DNA of 64,000 nt from Herbidospora solisilvae (GTDB lineage Bacteria > Actinomycetota > Actinomycetes > Streptosporangiales > Streptosporangiaceae). Below, piece by piece: positions 53,543 to 63,195 of the stretch (position 1 is its first letter; the number at the start of each line of letters is the position of its first letter). The position numbers and the translations under genes were made by a program. Location of the stretch: positions 682,001-746,000 of the forward strand of contig NZ_WXEW01000004.1 of assembly GCF_009901565.1 (NCBI RefSeq). The letters are read 5' to 3'. The notes beneath the pieces were generated by a model. It ran no database searches, was not told the DNA's origin, and worked only from the letters and a program-made list of their open reading frames with translations.

Positions 53543-54970
53543 ATGAGCGCGCCCGCCTCCGCACCCTCCGGCGTCGTCGAAGACGCTCCGCTCGACCGCA
53601 CCGCGATCGCCGTCATCGTGCTGGCCTGTCTCGGCCAGTTCATGGTCGTGCTCGACGTGTCGATCGTGAACGTGGCGCTCCCCGCCATGCGCGCCGAGCT
53701 CGGCTTCACCGAGACCGGGCTCCAGTGGGTGGTCAACGCCTACGCGCTCACCTTCGCCGGGCTCATGTTGCTCGGCGGCAGGGCGGCCGACCTGTTCGGC
53801 CGCAAGCGCGTCTTCCTCACCGGCGTCTCGGTGTTCGCGCTGGCCAGCCTGCTGGGCGGGCTGGCGGCCGACCCAGGGCTGCTGATCGCGGCCCGGGTCC
53901 TGCAGGGCGTCGGCGCGGCCGTGCTGGCCCCGACCACCCTCACCATCCTGACCACCACCTTCTCCGAGGGGCCGCGCCGCACCGCCGCCATCTCGGCGTG
54001 GAACGCCGTCGGCGCGGCCGGGGGCGCGGCGGGCGGCATCCTCGGCGGCACCCTCACCGAGCTGCTGTCCTGGCGCTGGACGCTGCTGATCAACGTGCCG
54101 ATCGGGCTGGCCATCGTGGTCACCGGCCTGCGGGTGATCGCGCGCGACCGGCCCGAGGGCTCGGCCCGGCTCGACCTGCCCGGCGCGGCGCTGGTCACCG
54201 CCGCGCTGACGGCCATCGCCTACGGCACGGTCGAGACCCACGAACACGGCTGGGGGTCACCGGTCGCGCTGGTGCCGCTGGTCCTGGGCGTGCTCGGACT
54301 CGGCGTGTTCGTCCTGGTCGAGAAGAGGACCGCGAGCCCGCTGGTGCCGCTCTCGCTGCTGACCCGGCGCACGGTCGCCGGCACCACGATCATCCAGGTG
54401 CTGTCCGGGGCGATCTTCTTCGCGATGTGGTACTTCCTGTCGATCCACATGCAGGGCGACCTCGGCTACACGCCGATGACGGCCGGGCTCGCGTTCCTGC
54501 CCCACGCGCTCACCCTCATCGCCACCGGGCGGCTCGCGCCGCTGCTGCTGCGCCGCATGACGCCGCGCACGCTCCTGATCGGCGCGACGGTCGTCGGCAT
54601 CGCCGGCATGCTGCTGCAGTCGGCCGTGCTCGACGGCTACGTGCTGGGCATCCTGGTCCCGGGCGTGCTGATGTGCGCGGGCGCCGGCATGGCGTTCACC
54701 CCGCTGGTCGTGCTGGCGACCAACGGGGTGCAGCGGTCGGAGTCGGGCCTGGTGTCCGGCATCCTCGGCGCCTCCCGGCAGGTGGGCGGCTCGCTCGGCC
54801 TGGCGGCCCTGGCCACGGTCGCGGCCACCATGGCCACCCCGGAGGCCGGCTACGGCGCCGTCTTCCTGATCGGCGCCGTGCTGATGGCGATCAGCATCGT
54901 CGTGGCGCTGGTCGTCCTGCCCAGCCGCGCGGCGACGAGGCGGGCCGACCAGGCCGCGGCGTCGTCCTAG
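53543..54970 (+). CDS. MFS drug exporter, DHA2 type
   Basis: 475 residues with about 14 hydrophobic segments. The N-terminal [25 protein letters not shown] is the DHA2 motif D1 region, and [14 protein letters not shown] is motif A. DHA2 antiporters export drugs or metabolites using protons. It is divergent from the PotD-like gene and overlaps the convergent mmsA gene by 4 nt. No dedicated regulator is next to it; substrate unknown. Confidence 0.86.
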   Translation: MSAPASAPSGVVEDAPLDRTAIAVIVLACLGQFMVVLDVSIVNVALPAMRAELGFTETGLQWVVNAYALTFAGLMLLGGRAADLFGRKRVFLTGVSVFALASLLGGLAADPGLLIAARVLQGVGAAVLAPTTLTILTTTFSEGPRRTAAISAWNAVGAAGGAAGGILGGTLTELLSWRWTLLINVPIGLAIVVTGLRVIARDRPEGSARLDLPGAALVTAALTAIAYGTVETHEHGWGSPVALVPLVLGVLGLGVFVLVEKRTASPLVPLSLLTRRTVAGTTIIQVLSGAIFFAMWYFLSIHMQGDLGYTPMTAGLAFLPHALTLIATGRLAPLLLRRMTPRTLLIGATVVGIAGMLLQSAVLDGYVLGILVPGVLMCAGAGMAFTPLVVLATNGVQRSESGLVSGILGASRQVGGSLGLAALATVAATMATPEAGYGAVFLIGAVLMAISIVVALVVLPSRAATRRADQAAASS

Positions 54971-56439
54971 CCGTTCGTCGGGAAACCCAGGTTCACGCCC
55001 CCGTGGGAGGGGTCGAGCCACCGTGAGGTGACGACCTTCCCTCGGGTGTAGAAGTGCACGCCCTCGACGCCGTGCACGTGGGTGTCGCCGAAGAGGCTGG
55101 CCTTCCAGCCGCCGAAGCTGTAGAAGGCCATCGGGACCGGGATCGGCACGTTCACGCCGACCATGCCGACCTCGACCTCGTTCTGGAAGCGCCGGGCGGC
55201 GCCGCCGTCGTTGGTGAAGATGGCGGTGCCGTTGCCGTACTCTCCCTCGTTGATCAGGGTCAGGCCCTCCTCGTAGGAGGCCACCCTGACCACCGAGAGG
55301 ACCGGGCCGAAGATCTCCTCGCGGTGGGTGCGGGAGCCGGGCGGCACGTGGTCGATGACGGTGGGGCCGAGCCAGAAGCCGTCGCCGTCGGGGAGGTTCT
55401 CCCGGCCGTCCACGACGATCTTGCCTTCGCCGAGGTCGAGGTAGGAGGCGACCTTGTCGCGGTGGACCCTGGTGACCAGGGCGCCCATCTCCGAGGCGGG
55501 GTCGTCGCCGGGGCCGATCTTGATCCTGCGGGCCCGCGACGCGATCTTCTCGACCAGTTCGTCGCCGATCGGGTCGACGGCCAGCACGACCGAGATGGCC
55601 ATGCAGCGCTCGCCCGCCGAGCCGAAGCCCGCCGACACGGCCGAGTCGGCGACCAGGTCGAGGTCGGCGTCCGGGAGCACCAGCATGTGGTTCTTCGCGC
55701 CGCCCAGCGCCTGCACGCGCTTGCCGTTGGCGGTGCCGGTCTCGTAGACGTACCGGGCGATCGGGGTCGAGCCGACGAAGCTGACCGCCTTCACGTCGGG
55801 GTGCGCGAGCAGCCGGTCGACGGCGACCTTGTCGCCCTGCACGACGTTGAAGACGCCGTCGGGCAGGCCCGCCTGCTTCCACAACTCGGCGATCAGCAGC
55901 GACGCCGACGGGTCGCGCTCCGACGGCTTCAGGACGAACGTGTTGCCGCAGGCGACGGCGACCGGGAACATCCACATCGGCACCATGGCCGGGAAGTTGA
56001 ACGGGGTGATCCCGGCGACGACGCCGAGCGGCTGGCGGATCGAGAACGAGTCGACGTTGGTCGAGACGTTCTCCGAGAAGCCGCCCTTCAGCAGGTGCGG
56101 GATGCCGCAGGCGAACTCGACGACCTCCAGGCCGCGCGCGACCTCGCCGAGGGCGTCGGAGTGCACCTTGCCGTGTTCGGCCGAGATGAGGGCGGCGAGG
56201 GCGTCGCGGTTGGCGTACAGGAGCTCCCGGAATCGGAAGAGCACGTGGGCGCGCTTGACCAGCGAGGCGTCGCGCCAGGCGGGGAAGGCGGCCTTCGCGG
56301 CGGCGACGGCGGCGTCGACGTCGTCAGCGGAGGCCAGCGCCACCTGGGCGCTCACCGAGCCGGTCGCCGGGTTGTAGACGTCGCCGGACCGGTCGGAATC
56401 GCGCGGGACTCCGCCGATCCAGTGGGTGATGCGCTTCAT
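54967..56439 (-). CDS. mmsA: CoA-acylating methylmalonate-semialdehyde dehydrogenase
   Basis: 490 residues of the MmsA/IolA class: cofactor region [36 protein letters not shown] in place of the usual catalytic Glu block, and catalytic Cys in [11 protein letters not shown]. These enzymes oxidise methylmalonate or malonate semialdehyde to propionyl- or acetyl-CoA. It follows the class III aminotransferase gene by 37 bp, so the pair can degrade beta-alanine or beta-aminoisobutyrate. Valine or inositol breakdown is an alternative, but no such genes are near. Confidence 0.92.
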   Translation of the reverse strand: MKRITHWIGGVPRDSDRSGDVYNPATGSVSAQVALASADDVDAAVAAAKAAFPAWRDASLVKRAHVLFRFRELLYANRDALAALISAEHGKVHSDALGEVARGLEVVEFACGIPHLLKGGFSENVSTNVDSFSIRQPLGVVAGITPFNFPAMVPMWMFPVAVACGNTFVLKPSERDPSASLLIAELWKQAGLPDGVFNVVQGDKVAVDRLLAHPDVKAVSFVGSTPIARYVYETGTANGKRVQALGGAKNHMLVLPDADLDLVADSAVSAGFGSAGERCMAISVVLAVDPIGDELVEKIASRARRIKIGPGDDPASEMGALVTRVHRDKVASYLDLGEGKIVVDGRENLPDGDGFWLGPTVIDHVPPGSRTHREEIFGPVLSVVRVASYEEGLTLINEGEYGNGTAIFTNDGGAARRFQNEVEVGMVGVNVPIPVPMAFYSFGGWKASLFGDTHVHGVEGVHFYTRGKVVTSRWLDPSHGGVNLGFPTNG

Positions 56440-56476
56440 GACTTCTCCAGTGCGGTCACGACGGCTCCCGGGCGGA

Positions 56477-57754
56477 TCACAGGTTCTCCAGGGCCGTCAC
56501 GATGATGCCCAGGCCTTCGCGGGCCTCCTCCTCGGTCAGGGTGAGGGGCGGGGCCATGCGGATGGTGTGGCCGTAGAGGCCGCCCTTGCCCGCGAGCAGG
56601 CCGAGCTTCTTCGTCTCTTCCATGAACGTGGCGGCCAGCTCGGGCGACGGTGAACCGTCCGGGCCGACCAGCTCGACGGCGAACATCAGGCCCTTGCCGC
56701 GCACGTCGCCGACCACCGGCAGGCGCGGCGCGGCCTCGCGCAGGCCCTCGATGATGATGGCGCCGGTCTTCGCCGCGTTGGCCTGGAGGTCGTGGTCGAG
56801 CACGTAGTCGAGGGTGGCGTTGGCGGCGGCCATGGCGACCGGGTTGCCGCCGAAGGTGGCCAGGCCGACGGCGTGCAGGTTGTCCATCAGGTCGCCGCGC
56901 GCGACGACGCCGCCGACGGCGAAGCCGTTGCCCAGGCCCTTGGCGAAGGTCATCATGTCGGGGGTCACGCCGTGGTTCTGGATGCCGAAGAACGCCGATC
57001 CGGTACGCCCCCAGCCCGTCTGCACCTCATCGGAGATGAACAGGATGCCCTGCTCGTCGAGCACCTCGCGGTAGGCGCGGAACAGCCCGTCGGGGGCCAT
57101 GGTGAACCCGCCGACGCCCTGGATCGGCTCGGCGATGAGCGCGGCGACGTCGCCGCCGACGGCGGTGGCCAGCACGTGCCGGAGGTCGTCGACGCAGGCC
57201 GCGATGTACTGCTCGTCGTTCATGCCCCTGAACTGGGTCAGGTGCCGGTCGGCGCCGTGCAGGAAGTGCACGTTGAGCGGCGAGAGCGAGTTGTTCTTCC
57301 ACGACCGGTTCGAGGTGACCGCGACGGTGCCGAACGACCGGCCGTGGTAGCTCTGCCGCATCGCGAGAACCTGGTCGGTCTTGCGGGCGTAGGTGGCCAG
57401 CAGCAGGGCGGTCTCGTTGGCCTCGGTGCCGGAGTTGGTGAAGAAGACCTTGGCGTCCGGGATGCCCGACAGGCGGGCGATCTTCTCGGCCAGCTCGACC
57501 TGGCCGCGCAGCAGGTAGACGGTCGAGGTGTGCACGACGCCGGTGGCGATCTGGCGCTCCACGGCGTCGCGGACCTCGGCGACGTCGTACCCGATCATGT
57601 TGGTCAGGATGCCGGCGAAGAAGTCGAGGTAGGACTTCCCGTTCGCGTCGACGACGCGGTTGCCCTTACCGCTGACGATCTCGACGGGCTCGTTGTAGTA
57701 GAGGGCCAGCCAGTTGGGCATCACCGCGCGGTGGCGGGCAAGAAGGTCCGACAT
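56477..57754 (-). CDS. Class III omega-aminotransferase, probable beta-alanine type
   Basis: 425 residues. PLP-binding blocks: [47 protein letters not shown] (Schiff-base Lys) and [15 protein letters not shown]. It resembles AGXT2 / beta-alanine-pyruvate transaminases. The ATG at 57754 is chosen; the frame runs further upstream, but a -10-like GATACT lies exactly 6 nt before it, suggesting a leaderless message. mmsA follows by 37 bp, consistent with an omega-amino acid to semialdehyde to acyl-CoA route. Confidence 0.86.
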   Translation of the reverse strand: MSDLLARHRAVMPNWLALYYNEPVEIVSGKGNRVVDANGKSYLDFFAGILTNMIGYDVAEVRDAVERQIATGVVHTSTVYLLRGQVELAEKIARLSGIPDAKVFFTNSGTEANETALLLATYARKTDQVLAMRQSYHGRSFGTVAVTSNRSWKNNSLSPLNVHFLHGADRHLTQFRGMNDEQYIAACVDDLRHVLATAVGGDVAALIAEPIQGVGGFTMAPDGLFRAYREVLDEQGILFISDEVQTGWGRTGSAFFGIQNHGVTPDMMTFAKGLGNGFAVGGVVARGDLMDNLHAVGLATFGGNPVAMAAANATLDYVLDHDLQANAAKTGAIIIEGLREAAPRLPVVGDVRGKGLMFAVELVGPDGSPSPELAATFMEETKKLGLLAGKGGLYGHTIRMAPPLTLTEEEAREGLGIIVTALENL

Positions 57755-57760
57755 GCCTTG

Positions 57761-57766
57761 AGTATC
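57761..57766 (-). promoter_or_regulatory. Leaderless -10 box of the aminotransferase gene
   Basis: GATACT on the minus strand ends 6 nt before the ATG of the aminotransferase gene. It would drive the aminotransferase-mmsA unit. Confidence 0.5.
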
Positions 57767-57821
57767 CCGGCTCACAGGGGCGAGCCATACCCACATCATG
57801 TCGGACCATCCACGCGTTCCC

Positions 57822-59303
57822 TTACATCTTGACGGGCTCGGCGACCGGCTCGGCGGCGGGCGCCTTCCTGGGCAGCACCAGCACTGCGACGAGCGCCGCG
57901 AGCAGCGAGAACCCGGCTCCCACCCACGAGCCGATCGACATCGCCGACAGGAACGACTCCTTGCCCTGCCGCACCAGTTCGGCGACGCCGCTGTCGAGGG
58001 CCGCGCTGATCGACTCCCGCGCCGCGGCCGGCGTGTCGTCCGGCATCGCCGCCGTGTACGCCGCCGCCAGCACACTGCCCAGCACGGCGATCGACAGGGC
58101 GGCCCCCACCTGCTGCACCGTGTCGTTCAGCGCCGAGCCGACCCCGGCGTGCTGGGGCGGGACCGCCCCCATCAGGGTCGCGTAGGCCGCCGGACCGGCC
58201 AGGCCGCCGCCCACCCCCATGATGACCAGGCAGGCGATGAGGAAGCCGTAGCCGTCGTCGACGTCGAGCGTGGAGAGCAGGCCGAAACCGCCGGCCAGCA
58301 CGATCAGCCCCGACACGATCAGCGCCCGGTTGGACGCCTTCTTGCCGAGGGCCGCCCCCACGCCGCTGAAGACGAGGGACGCCAGCACGTAGGGCACGAG
58401 GGCGAGACCGGCGGTGAGGGGCTCGTACCCGAGGACGAACTGCAGGTACTGCGTGAGCGCCAGCATGAGCGCGCCCGCGCCGAACGCGAGCAGCACGATC
58501 GAGAACGACGCCCCGGAGAACGACCGGTTCCGGAACAGCTCCAGCGGCAGCAGCGGATGCGCGGCCCGGCGCTCCCAGAGGATGAATCCGACGATCGCCA
58601 GCACCGCCACCGCCGACATCAGCGGATCGAAGCCGTGCTGCGGCAGCATGATCACGACCCAGACGGCGGAGCTCAGGCCGATGATCGAGAGCAGCACGCC
58701 GACCGGGTCGAAGCCCCGCGGCTCGCCCTTGGACTCGGGCATCAGGACCAGCGCGGCGATGATCGCGACGATCGCGATAGGGACGTTCAGGAGGAAGACC
58801 GAGCCCCAGTAGTAGTTGTGCAGCAGGAAGCCGCCCAGGGTCGGGCCGGCGATCATGCCGATGGTGGCGACCGCGCCCCAGGCCGCGATGGCGGTGCGGC
58901 GCTCGTCCTCGTCGAAGACGGTGATGAGGATCGACAGCGTCGACGGCATCATGAACGAGCCGCCCACCCCCATGAGCACCCGCGCCCCGATGAGGTGCCA
59001 GGGCTCGGTCGACACCATGGCCAGCGTGGAGGCCGCGCCGAAGATCACCAGGCCGAAGACGAGGGCCTTGCGGCGTCCGTAGCGGTCGGAGAGGGATCCG
59101 GCGGTCAGCAGCAGCCCCGCGAAGACGAGGATGTAGCCGTCGATGATCCACTGGACGTCGGCGGGCGTGGCGCCGAGGTCGCGCATGAGCGCCGGGATGG
59201 CCAGGTTCAGCACGGTGTTGTCCACCACCAGAACCAGCACGGCGAGACAGAGGGCGACGAGAATCCACCAACGCCTGGGGTCTCGTACAGTGTTCGAGGT
59301 CAC
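57822..59303 (-). CDS. MFS drug exporter, DHA2 type, TetR-controlled
   Basis: 493 residues with about 14 membrane segments: RRWWILVALCLAVLVLVVDN at the start, LAIPALMRDLGATPADVQWIIDGY (motif D1) and AGSLSDRYGRRKAL (motif A). The start is set at GTG 59303; GTG 59309 is also possible, and the frame is open much further. Both GTGs lie inside the second of three tandem operators, so bound repressor would cover the start site. It is divergent from a TetR gene that is surely its regulator. Likely a drug or metabolite exporter. Confidence 0.85.
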   Translation of the reverse strand: MTSNTVRDPRRWWILVALCLAVLVLVVDNTVLNLAIPALMRDLGATPADVQWIIDGYILVFAGLLLTAGSLSDRYGRRKALVFGLVIFGAASTLAMVSTEPWHLIGARVLMGVGGSFMMPSTLSILITVFDEDERRTAIAAWGAVATIGMIAGPTLGGFLLHNYYWGSVFLLNVPIAIVAIIAALVLMPESKGEPRGFDPVGVLLSIIGLSSAVWVVIMLPQHGFDPLMSAVAVLAIVGFILWERRAAHPLLPLELFRNRSFSGASFSIVLLAFGAGALMLALTQYLQFVLGYEPLTAGLALVPYVLASLVFSGVGAALGKKASNRALIVSGLIVLAGGFGLLSTLDVDDGYGFLIACLVIMGVGGGLAGPAAYATLMGAVPPQHAGVGSALNDTVQQVGAALSIAVLGSVLAAAYTAAMPDDTPAAARESISAALDSGVAELVRQGKESFLSAMSIGSWVGAGFSLLAALVAVLVLPRKAPAAEPVAEPVKM

Positions 59304-59340
59304 TCGCACACTGTACGACGATTCTCGAACGGTGTGCGAG
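59282..59340. promoter_or_regulatory. Three tandem 17-bp TetR operators, 21-bp phased
   Basis: Near-palindromes CTCGTACAGTGTTCGAG (59282-59298), CTCGCACACTGTACGAC (59303-59319) and CTCGAACGGTGTGCGAG (59324-59340) repeat every 21 bp, two helical turns. They fill the gap between the divergent MFS and TetR genes and overlap the MFS start. Consensus CTCGNACRSTGTNCGAG. Confidence 0.85.
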
Positions 59341-59357
59341 AGATTTACTGTGGAGGG

Positions 59358-60107
59358 ATGCCGGAACAGCGCTTCACCAGCGTGTGGACGCGGGAGCACA
59401 AGCCGCGCCGCGCGCAGCAGGGCCTCAGCCGCGAGCAGATCGTGCGGGCGACGGTCGAGCTGCTCGACGCCGAGGGCATGGAGTCGCTCAGCATGCGCAA
59501 GCTCGGCGCCAAGCTCGGCGCCGGGGCCACCAGCCTCTACTGGCACGTCGCCAACAAGAACGAACTGCTCGAACTGGCCATGGACGAGGTCTTCGGCGCG
59601 GTCCGCATCCCGGCGTCCGACAGCTGGCGGGAGGTGGTCGGCAACGTGGCCTGGGGGCTGCGCGCCGCGATCTTGGCCCACCCGTGGTTCACCTTCGTGC
59701 TGGGCTCGCTCCCCGCGCTCGGCCCCAACGCCATGAACTGCTCGGCCACGCTCTGCGCCGCCCTGGCGCGTGCGGGCTTCCAGAAGCACGACATCGACTA
59801 CGCCGGGGCGGCGGTGCTGTCGTACACCGTCGGCGCCACCGCGCCCGAAGCGGCCTACACCTCGGCCCTCAAGAGGCGGGGTATCACCATGGAACAGGCC
59901 CAGAGAGATCTGGCCCCGGCCGTGGAGAAGGTCGCACGCGCCCACCCCGAGGTCCATGCGCGCTTCCAAGAGGCCGTCGAGAGCACGATCGATCCGCTCG
60001 CCCACCGGCAGCTCGCGTTCGACTTCGGCCTGGTCTCGATGCTCGACGGCCTGGCCATGCGGCTTCCCAAAAGCGCCGATATGTCATCAAATCACCAGAC
60101 ACATTGA
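59358..60107 (+). CDS. TetR-family repressor of the adjacent exporter
   Basis: 249 residues. The helix-turn-helix is SLSMRKLGAKLGAGATSLYWHVANKNELLELAMDEV, very like tetracycline repressors, and the C-terminal domain is of the TetR_C (class A) type. ATG 59358 has TGGAGGG upstream. It is divergent from the DHA2 exporter with three tandem operators between, the classical arrangement of an efflux pump and its ligand-released repressor. Ligand unknown. Confidence 0.88.
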   Translation: MPEQRFTSVWTREHKPRRAQQGLSREQIVRATVELLDAEGMESLSMRKLGAKLGAGATSLYWHVANKNELLELAMDEVFGAVRIPASDSWREVVGNVAWGLRAAILAHPWFTFVLGSLPALGPNAMNCSATLCAALARAGFQKHDIDYAGAAVLSYTVGATAPEAAYTSALKRRGITMEQAQRDLAPAVEKVARAHPEVHARFQEAVESTIDPLAHRQLAFDFGLVSMLDGLAMRLPKSADMSSNHQTH

Positions 60108-60120
60108 CACACTGAGCGAC

Positions 60121-60126
60121 TACGCT
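60121..60126 (+). promoter_or_regulatory. Leaderless -10 box of the second PucR gene
   Basis: TACGCT ends 7 nt before the ATG at 60134, in the 26-bp gap after the TetR gene. Confidence 0.45.
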
Positions 60127-60133
60127 CGCTGAC

Positions 60134-61732
60134 ATGCTCCCCACCGTCGCTGACGTGCTCTCGCTCGACACGGTCCGGCGTGGCGACCCTGCCGTGGTGG
60201 CGGGCGCCGACCGGCTGAACGGGCGGGTGCGCTGGGTTCACGTGGGCGAGATCACCGACATCGCCCCCCTGCTGCGCGGCGGCGAGCTGGTGCTCACCAC
60301 CGGCGTGGCGCTGCCGCCCGAGCCCGACAAGCTGGCCGACTACGTGGCCGACCTCGCCCAGGTGGGCGCCTCGGGCCTGGTCGTCGAACTGGGCCGCCGG
60401 TTCGTGCGCGAACTGCCCGCCGCCGTGGTCAGGGCGGCCGAGGACCACGGGCTGCCGCTGGTCACGCTGGCCCGCGAGACGCCGTTCGTGCAGATCACCG
60501 AGTCCGTCCACAACATGATCATCGACTCGCAGATCCAGGAGCTGCGGGCCTCCGAGCAGCTCCACGAGATCTTCACCGAGCTCTCGGTCGAGGGCGCGTC
60601 GCCGGCCGAGGTGCTCGCCCAGGTGGCCCGCTTCTCCGGCCGCCCGGTCATGCTGGAGAACCTGGCCCACCAGGTGCTCGCCTGCGACTCGGCCGGCCAG
60701 GACGTCGGCGCGCTGCTGGCGAGCTGGGAGACCCGCTCCCGGGCGGTCGACCCCGAGGGCCGCACCGCCTACGACGAGGCCGCCGGCTGGCTGGTCACCG
60801 TGGTCGGCGCCCGGGGCCAGGACTGGGGCCGGCTGATCCTGCTCGCCGACGGCCCGCCGGGGCCACGCGACATCGTGCTGGCCGAACGGGCCGCGACCAC
60901 CCTCGCTCTCGGACGTCTCCTCGAACGCCACCAGCTCTCCCTGGAGCGCCAGGCCCACGGCACGATCCTCACCGGCATCCTCAGCCACGCCTACGCCGAC
61001 CCCGACGAGGCCGCCGCCCGTGCCCGCGCGGTGGGCGTGCCGCTGACCGGACGCAAGCTGGTCAGCGTCGTGATCAGGCCGACCACACCCGGCGAGGGCA
61101 CCTTCGACGAACAGGCCCGGCTCGCCGACCTGGCCGACCTCACCGCCGCCGCCTGCCGCGACGCCCGGCTGCCCGCCCTGGTGGGCGCGCTCGACCAGGC
61201 CCACGTCGGCGTGCTGCTCCCGCTGCCGCCCCGGGTCGGCGCCGAGGCCGCCCTCACGACGCTGGCCGAGCGGCTCCGCGCCGCCGGGGCCGTGCTCGCC
61301 GCCGGCTCGACGGTCGACTCCATCCGTGACGTACGCCGCAGCTTCCTCGAAGCCGAACAGGTCGCCGACGTGGCCGTCCGCCAGCACGACGGCCGCCCCT
61401 ACTACCGCCTGCCCGACCTGCGCCTGCGAGGGCTGCTGCACCTGCTGCGCGACGACGCCCGGCTGCAGACCTTCGCCGAGCGGGAGCTCGGCCCGCTGCT
61501 GGCCCACGACGCCCAGCGCAACTCCGACCTGACCCGCATCCTGCGCATCTACCTGGAGGCGGGCCGCAACAAGGCGGTCGCCGCCCAGCGCGCCCACCTG
61601 TCGCGGCCGGCCTTCTACGACCGCCTGCGCCGCCTGGAACGGGTGTTGTCGACCGACCTCGACGACGTCGACTCCTGCCTGTCGCTGCACGTCGCGCTGC
61701 TGGCGCTCGAATCGTTCCGGGAGACCCGGTGA
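60134..61732 (+). CDS. PucR-family regulator (peptidase operon)
   Basis: 532 residues. N-terminal PucR ligand domain (VRWVHVGEITDIAPLLRGGELVLTTG, to about 125), GGDEF-like CdaR region, and a C-terminal helix-turn-helix (AGRNKAVAAQRAHLSRPAFYDRLRRLERVL). The last codons overlap the P1 peptidase start by 4 nt, so the two are co-translated. It may sense a beta-amino acid and also control the nearby aminotransferase-mmsA genes (inference from catabolic logic). Confidence 0.86.
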   Translation: MLPTVADVLSLDTVRRGDPAVVAGADRLNGRVRWVHVGEITDIAPLLRGGELVLTTGVALPPEPDKLADYVADLAQVGASGLVVELGRRFVRELPAAVVRAAEDHGLPLVTLARETPFVQITESVHNMIIDSQIQELRASEQLHEIFTELSVEGASPAEVLAQVARFSGRPVMLENLAHQVLACDSAGQDVGALLASWETRSRAVDPEGRTAYDEAAGWLVTVVGARGQDWGRLILLADGPPGPRDIVLAERAATTLALGRLLERHQLSLERQAHGTILTGILSHAYADPDEAAARARAVGVPLTGRKLVSVVIRPTTPGEGTFDEQARLADLADLTAAACRDARLPALVGALDQAHVGVLLPLPPRVGAEAALTTLAERLRAAGAVLAAGSTVDSIRDVRRSFLEAEQVADVAVRQHDGRPYYRLPDLRLRGLLHLLRDDARLQTFAERELGPLLAHDAQRNSDLTRILRIYLEAGRNKAVAAQRAHLSRPAFYDRLRRLERVLSTDLDDVDSCLSLHVALLALESFRETR

Positions 61733-62763
61733 GGGCCCGCGACTTCGGCATCGTGATCGGGACCTTCCCCACCGGTGCGCACAACGCCGTCACCGACGTG
61801 CCGGGGGTGAAGGTCGGCCACACCACGCTCGTCTCGGGCGCGTCGGTCCGGACCGGCGTGACGGTCATCCTGCCGCACGACGGCGACACCTTCGCCGAGC
61901 CGGTGTTCGCCGGATACCACTGGCTCAACGGCAACGGCGAGCTGACCGGCCTGGCCTACGTACGGGAACTGGGCATGCTGGCCTCCCCCATCGGCCTGAC
62001 CAGCACCGGGTCGGTCGGCGTGGTCCGCGACGCCCTGTCGGCCCTCGATCCCGGCGGCCAGGGCTGGTCGCTGCCCGTGGTCGGGGAGACCTGGGACGGC
62101 TCCCTGAACGACATCACCGGCCGCCACGTGACCGCCGAGCACGTGGTCGAGGCGTTCGCGTCGGCGTCCACGGGCCCGGTCGCGGAGGGCGCGGCCGGAG
62201 GCGGGACCGGGATGATCTGCCACGGCTTCAAGGGCGGTGCGGGCACCGCCTCCCGGGTCGCCGGCGGATACACGGTCGGCGTCTACGTGCAGGCCAACCA
62301 CGGGCACCGCGAGCGGCTCACCGTGAACGGCGTCAACGTCGGCCGTCGTCTCGGCGCCTCGGAGGTCCCCCACGAGGGCGCCGGGTCGATCATCGGCGTC
62401 GTGGCCACCGACGCGCCGCTGCTGCCGCACCAGTGCGCCCGCCTGGCCAGGCGCGCCGGGCTCGGCGTCGGGCGCACGGGCGGCGCGGGCGAGAACTCCA
62501 GCGGCGACGGCTTCCTCTGTTTCAGCGTGGGCAACCGCAACCTGCCGGTGAACGTGCTCGGCGCGGAGGTCCCGCCGACCTACCAGGTGACCGTCATGGC
62601 CGACGACCACCTCGACCCGCTCTACCACGCCGTCATCGAGGCCACCGAGGAGGCCATCGTCAACGCGCTCGTCGCCGGAGACACGATGACCGGTTTCAAC
62701 GGCCTGACCGTCGAGGGCCTCGACGGCGCCCGGCTGGCGTCTCTCCTCCCCGCGACAAGGTGA
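61729..62763 (+). CDS. P1-family peptidase (DmpA/BapA beta-aminopeptidase)
   Basis: 344 residues of the DmpA family of N-terminal nucleophile hydrolases, which cleave themselves into two chains and release N-terminal residues, including beta-alanine from beta-peptides. Family segments: AVTDVPGVKVGHTTL at the N-terminus, EGAAGGGTGMICHGFKGG in the middle, and the probable self-cleavage Ser in GENSSGDGFLCFS. No signal peptide, so cytoplasmic. It starts at a GTG overlapping the PucR stop. It could feed beta-alanine to the aminotransferase-MmsA pair 4-7 kb away. Confidence 0.86.
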   Translation: MRARDFGIVIGTFPTGAHNAVTDVPGVKVGHTTLVSGASVRTGVTVILPHDGDTFAEPVFAGYHWLNGNGELTGLAYVRELGMLASPIGLTSTGSVGVVRDALSALDPGGQGWSLPVVGETWDGSLNDITGRHVTAEHVVEAFASASTGPVAEGAAGGGTGMICHGFKGGAGTASRVAGGYTVGVYVQANHGHRERLTVNGVNVGRRLGASEVPHEGAGSIIGVVATDAPLLPHQCARLARRAGLGVGRTGGAGENSSGDGFLCFSVGNRNLPVNVLGAEVPPTYQVTVMADDHLDPLYHAVIEATEEAIVNALVAGDTMTGFNGLTVEGLDGARLASLLPATR

Positions 62764-62844
62764 GATAAGGATTCGTTTCCACCAGGTGTAAAACCTGCCC
62801 CACCCCACGAACCGGGCATTCCGGGTTCACCCTCCGGGACATGA

Positions 62845-63078
62845 TTGTCTCGCTACGTGACGATAACCGAGTCCGAGACACCGCCCCGCGCCTTCCCCGC
62901 CCCCGACCACCGCGCGATCGTCCGCGCCCTGTCGGCGCGCTTCCCCCACTGGAGCATCTGGTACGGCTCCGCCACCGGCCACTACTGGGGCCTGCGCCGC
63001 TTCGACGACGGGCGGATCGGATTCATCGAGGCGCTTTCCCCGCAGGAGTTCGTCCGTCAGGCGACGACCGGGTATTGA
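62845..63078 (+). CDS. Small conserved-type protein, unknown function
   Basis: 77 residues from TTG 62845 (GTG 62857 is an alternative). The sequence has a compact aromatic block, HWSIWYGSATGHYWGLRR, followed by an acidic-basic mixture. I recall similar short proteins as uncharacterised in Streptosporangiaceae-type genomes, but no function is known. The start is weakly supported, with no good ribosome site. Confidence 0.55.
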   Translation: MSRYVTITESETPPRAFPAPDHRAIVRALSARFPHWSIWYGSATGHYWGLRRFDDGRIGFIEALSPQEFVRQATTGY

Positions 63079-63195
63079 CCAGGCGAAATACTCAATTCAG
63101 TCGAGATTTCTCATACCGATTGGCGTGTTTCGCCCACTTATAAGCGCCATTCTCGCCACGATGGTCACTCACGACCACTATTGGGGAGAGACCAT

